Source: an uncultured Flavobacteriales bacterium | Lineage (GTDB): Bacteria > Bacteroidota > Bacteroidia > Flavobacteriales > Crocinitomicaceae | DNA: 8,735 nucleotides | Assembly: GCA_946479125.1 (NCBI GenBank) | Contig: CAMLET010000108.1 | Location: 1-8,735 of the forward strand | Direction of reading: 5' to 3' | Shown: positions 6,348-8,735 of the stretch, in pieces | How the letters are laid out: each line of letters begins with the position of its first letter | Numbering within the stretch: position 1 is the first letter of the stretch | The notes under the pieces: model-generated | Told to the model about the DNA's origin: nothing | Databases searched by the model: none | Seen by the model: only the letters and a program-made list of their open reading frames with translations | Made by a program: the position numbers and the translations under genes

Positions 6348-7844
6348 ATGAGAATATTACTATTTATTACTGTTTTATTCGCTTTAAACGGACATGCTCA
6401 AGTAACGGGTTCAAGTAACTCAGGCACTTTGGGGAGGGGGACAGGAATTGCGGTGAACATAGATTACTTTTCACTGGCAACTAACCCGTCTAATCTTGGT
6501 TGGCAATCTCGTTTTTACAAACATAAGTTTGCCTTTAAAGTATTCGATTTTTCTGTACTTGCTGCTACTCCTGTAACGCCACGTTATCTCTACAATTCTG
6601 CTATGGACGGAAACATCATAAACAAAACGGTTGTGGAGTCATTTTATAGTTATAAGGATGGCGGTGTTGGATTTGATACTACGTTTTCTGTGGAAGGTCG
6701 ATACGAATTTCGGGATTTATTGACGAAGCAATCGTCGCTACGCTATAACCGAATCTTAGTTGGAGCGAGTTACGTTACAAAGTCTCACGGTACTTTCGCT
6801 GTTCAAATCAGTAATCAGATAAATGGAAGTATTCAATTGTCGGAAAGAACCGCAAATATGCTGACTTTAGGAAAGGTGAATCCTTATTTTGATAGTTTAG
6901 TTTTGTCAACAGGTGAAGTAATTGCAAATAATTCGGCAGCGTACACAAATGAAACTCTTGGTAAAGTGGTTCATGCCTTTTCCAACGATTCGCTGACTAT
7001 TGGAGAACAGTTGGACGGGTCTTATTTTAAAGGAATGAAAACCAGAAATTTTTCGATTGGGTGGGGAAATGCCTATAAGGAAGTTATTCCAGGTTGGGAA
7101 ACGTTTATTGGTGTTACATTAAATGTTATTCAAGGTCAAGAGTTTTATGATTGGGAGTCGAAAGACGGAGAGTTTTATATGAGAATTGCAAGCGCTGGAG
7201 TTGTGGAGAATACGTCGAGAATGAAAAGTCCTGGATTGGGTACTTCAGTAAATTTAGGAGTGAGTTTTTTGAAGAATGAACAATTTATTCTTGGAATGAG
7301 TATTAGTAATTTGGGATTCATTCGTTGGAGAGATCAAGGAGAATCAAGCACGTCTGAATACAATTCTGTGAATGATAAAAACATGTTTCATTACCCATTC
7401 GGAACTTCAAAAGACGTGAGTTTTTATGACCAATGGGGAGAATCGAATATGTTTATTGCGACAAGTCCGATTGATAATTATGAAGAAGGTGGGGCTTTTA
7501 CAAGCGCAACAGCTTCAACGGTAAATTTGGGGGCTCAATGGAAGTTGACTAAAGCGGTTTCATTTTCTTCCGATATCATTTTTCCTTTGAATCCGAATGC
7601 AGTTGGAAGTATTCGATCACCCTATTTTTCATTGGGTGCGCAGGCTACTGCACGTCTTGTTGGAGTTTCCGCTGGAATTAACAGCAATTTCAATAAGTTG
7701 AATGTTCCGTTGGGAATTACGTTTGGGAGCGTTTATTCAGCGTTGTCTTTTACTGTTGCAACTAATGATTTTACAGTGTTGTTTCAGGAAGGAAGAACAA
7801 AAAACTATTCTTTGTCAGCAGGGATGGTGTGGAGATTATTTTAA
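6348..7844 (+). CDS. Predicted outer-membrane beta-barrel protein (DUF5723- or FadL-like), function unknown
   Basis: A 498-residue protein with a signal peptide (MRILLFITVLFALNGHA, cut before QV). After it come a Gly/Ser/Thr-rich stretch and a segment typical of large Bacteroidota barrel proteins, in which an early 'atNPSNLGW' motif (about residues 48-55) follows a Gly-rich strand. Many strand pairs are visible, such as KTRNFSIGWGNAY, GTSVNLGVSFL, FILGMSISNLGFI, STVNLGAQWKL and YFSLGAQATARLVGVSAGI, and the chain ends YSLSAGMVWRLF. This pattern recalls the DUF5723 family and, more distantly, FadL/PorV-type barrels, but no substrate can be deduced. The ATG at 6348 is preferred to an in-frame TTG at 6342 because it starts the signal peptide cleanly. 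It probably shares a transcript with the smaller barrel gene upstream and converges with the sugar transferase gene. Confidence 0.82.
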   Translation: MRILLFITVLFALNGHAQVTGSSNSGTLGRGTGIAVNIDYFSLATNPSNLGWQSRFYKHKFAFKVFDFSVLAATPVTPRYLYNSAMDGNIINKTVVESFYSYKDGGVGFDTTFSVEGRYEFRDLLTKQSSLRYNRILVGASYVTKSHGTFAVQISNQINGSIQLSERTANMLTLGKVNPYFDSLVLSTGEVIANNSAAYTNETLGKVVHAFSNDSLTIGEQLDGSYFKGMKTRNFSIGWGNAYKEVIPGWETFIGVTLNVIQGQEFYDWESKDGEFYMRIASAGVVENTSRMKSPGLGTSVNLGVSFLKNEQFILGMSISNLGFIRWRDQGESSTSEYNSVNDKNMFHYPFGTSKDVSFYDQWGESNMFIATSPIDNYEEGGAFTSATASTVNLGAQWKLTKAVSFSSDIIFPLNPNAVGSIRSPYFSLGAQATARLVGVSAGINSNFNKLNVPLGITFGSVYSALSFTVATNDFTVLFQEGRTKNYSLSAGMVWRLF

Positions 7845-7858
7845 GAATATCCTTCTTA
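7842..7858. terminator. Weak hairpin in the convergent gap
   Basis: TAAGAA (7842-7847, including the stop codon of the large barrel gene) pairs with TTCTTA (7853-7858) around a 5-nt loop. The gap between the two convergent genes is only 34 nt (7845-7878), so termination in both directions must occur here or inside the opposite gene. The stem is short, AT-rich and lacks a T run, so support is weak. Confidence 0.25.
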
Positions 7859-7878
7859 GGAATTTATGTGTGATAAGC

Positions 7879-8735
7879 TTACTTTCCCTTTCCTTTTACA
7901 ACGATCAAAATCGTGTAAAGCATGATCTTCAGATCAAGGGCAATAGTTCGGTTCTTCAGGTAAAGCAAATCGTATTTCATGCGTTGGATCATTTGATTCA
8001 CGTTCTCAGCATAACCATATTTCACTTGTCCCCATGAGGTGATTCCCGGACGAACTTTTGTCAATTCCATGAACTGAGGTTCGATCTTCACAATTTGATC
8101 AATAAAGAATTGACGTTCTGGTCGCGGACCAACCAATGACATATCACCTTTCAATACGTTGAAGAATTGTGGTAACTCATCAATTCTCACTTTACGCATG
8201 AATCTTCCAACCGGAGTAATGCGTGGGTCATTAGAGCTAGACAATTGCGGACCTTGCTTTTCCGCATCAGTGAACATTGTTCTAAACTTGATTATCTTGA
8301 AGGGCTTTCCGTTCAATCCTATTCGCTCCTGTAAGAAAAGAATAGGTCCTTTAGATGAAAGCTTCACAGTGACAGCGAAAATGATGTAGAAAGGAATTAG
8401 AATTGCAATCGCAAAGAGCGACAAAGCAATATCCATCGTTCGTTTGATCACCAATTGCCACGTTGGCATTACATCCTGATTTACTTCCATCAAAAGCGCG
8501 CCGAAGATATTGTTCAGCTTTACAGATCCAGCCAGAATGTCGAAAAGATCCGGAGCAATTTTGATAACTACGTGATGGTGATTAATACGGGCAACGATGT
8601 TTTTCAATCGTTCATGTTCCGTACTTTCCAAAGCAATAATTACTTCTTCAATTTCATTGTCGTTTAAGATCTTTTCCAGATTGTCAACGTGTCCCAAATA
8701 TTCCAATTCACCATCCAATAAACGGTCAACACCAT
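7879..8735 (-). CDS. Polyprenyl-phosphate sugar (glycosyl-1-phosphate) transferase, 5' end outside window
   Basis: This family moves a sugar-1-phosphate from a nucleotide sugar to undecaprenyl phosphate on the inner membrane, starting O-antigen, capsule or exopolysaccharide units. The frame has no stop up to 8735, so the gene runs off the right edge; about 285 residues are visible. Numbering from the TTG codon at 8716-8718, residues 1-80 look like the end of the Rossmann-like CoA-binding domain of long family members (NEIEEVIIALES). The bacterial sugar transferase domain follows: a hydrophobic segment (about 96-118), then GPILFLQERIGLNGKPFKIIKFRTM (positions 8336-8269 region, key residues Q130, R132, K144, R146). 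DPRITPVGRFMR (164-175), the catalytic Asp-Glu pair D180-E181 in IDELPQFFNVL, SLVGPRPE (194-201) and RPGITSWGQV (223-232) complete it. All core motifs are intact. A full-length relative would have about 450-470 residues with several N-terminal membrane helices, not visible here. The sugar cannot be told from sequence. Confidence 0.93.
   Translation of the reverse strand, partial: GVDRLLDGELEYLGHVDNLEKILNDNEIEEVIIALESTEHERLKNIVARINHHHVVIKIAPDLFDILAGSVKLNNIFGALLMEVNQDVMPTWQLVIKRTMDIALSLFAIAILIPFYIIFAVTVKLSSKGPILFLQERIGLNGKPFKIIKFRTMFTDAEKQGPQLSSSNDPRITPVGRFMRKVRIDELPQFFNVLKGDMSLVGPRPERQFFIDQIVKIEPQFMELTKVRPGITSWGQVKYGYAENVNQMIQRMKYDLLYLKNRTIALDLKIMLYTILIVVKGKGK

Noticed and set aside
7702..8037. 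Plus-strand open frame of 111 codons spanning the end of the large barrel gene and the sugar transferase
   Set aside because: It overlaps two well-supported genes in other frames and its translation has no recognisable feature.

Overview
The window looks like a chromosomal segment of a member of the Bacteroidota, most likely order Flavobacteriales (Fluviicola/Crocinitomicaceae-like is a guess from overall protein style). The reasons are: an AT-rich sequence; a single-chain LpxC-FabZ fusion, which is characteristic of this phylum; genes without clear Shine-Dalgarno sequences; TAnnTTTG-type promoter -7 elements; and outer-membrane proteins ending in aromatic residues. I see no mobile element, CRISPR array, tRNA or rRNA. 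The content is mostly housekeeping envelope biology.

Layout: (1) Positions 1-159 hold a perfect 34-nt palindrome (19-52) and the leader of the first gene, with a TAnnTTTG element and a small hairpin. (2) Positions 160-867 encode a membrane-anchored protein with a DUF4258-like region, of a type I recall near lpxD in flavobacteria. (3) Positions 928-4154 are a tightly packed lipid A block: lpxD, lpxC-fabZ (3-nt gap), lpxA (4-nt ATGA overlap). (4) Positions 4121-5596 encode a TrmA/RumA-class RNA m5U methyltransferase overlapping or abutting lpxA. It retains the methyltransferase core but lacks all the iron-sulfur cysteines expected in RlmD. (5) Positions 5597-5747 are a 151-nt gap with a weak hairpin and a short direct repeat. 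(6) Positions 5748-7844 hold two closely spaced secreted genes of predicted outer-membrane beta-barrel proteins. (7) On the minus strand, 7879-8735 is the 3' part of a polyprenyl-phosphate sugar transferase gene that runs off the right edge and converges on the barrel genes.

How they work together: LpxA adds the 3-OH acyl chain to UDP-GlcNAc, LpxC deacetylates the product, and LpxD adds the second acyl chain. FabZ dehydrates the same 3-hydroxyacyl-ACP pool towards phospholipid acyl chains, so the fusion joins the branch point between lipid A and phospholipid in one protein. The gene order lpxD-lpxC-lpxA is not the pathway order; lpxB and later genes are absent here. The sugar transferase would start a surface glycan (O-antigen, capsule or exopolysaccharide), and the barrel proteins are predicted to sit in the same outer membrane. 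I found no convincing undescribed system. The best leads are the cluster-less RlmD-like enzyme, the 34-nt palindrome and the extended DUF4258-like protein beside lpxD.
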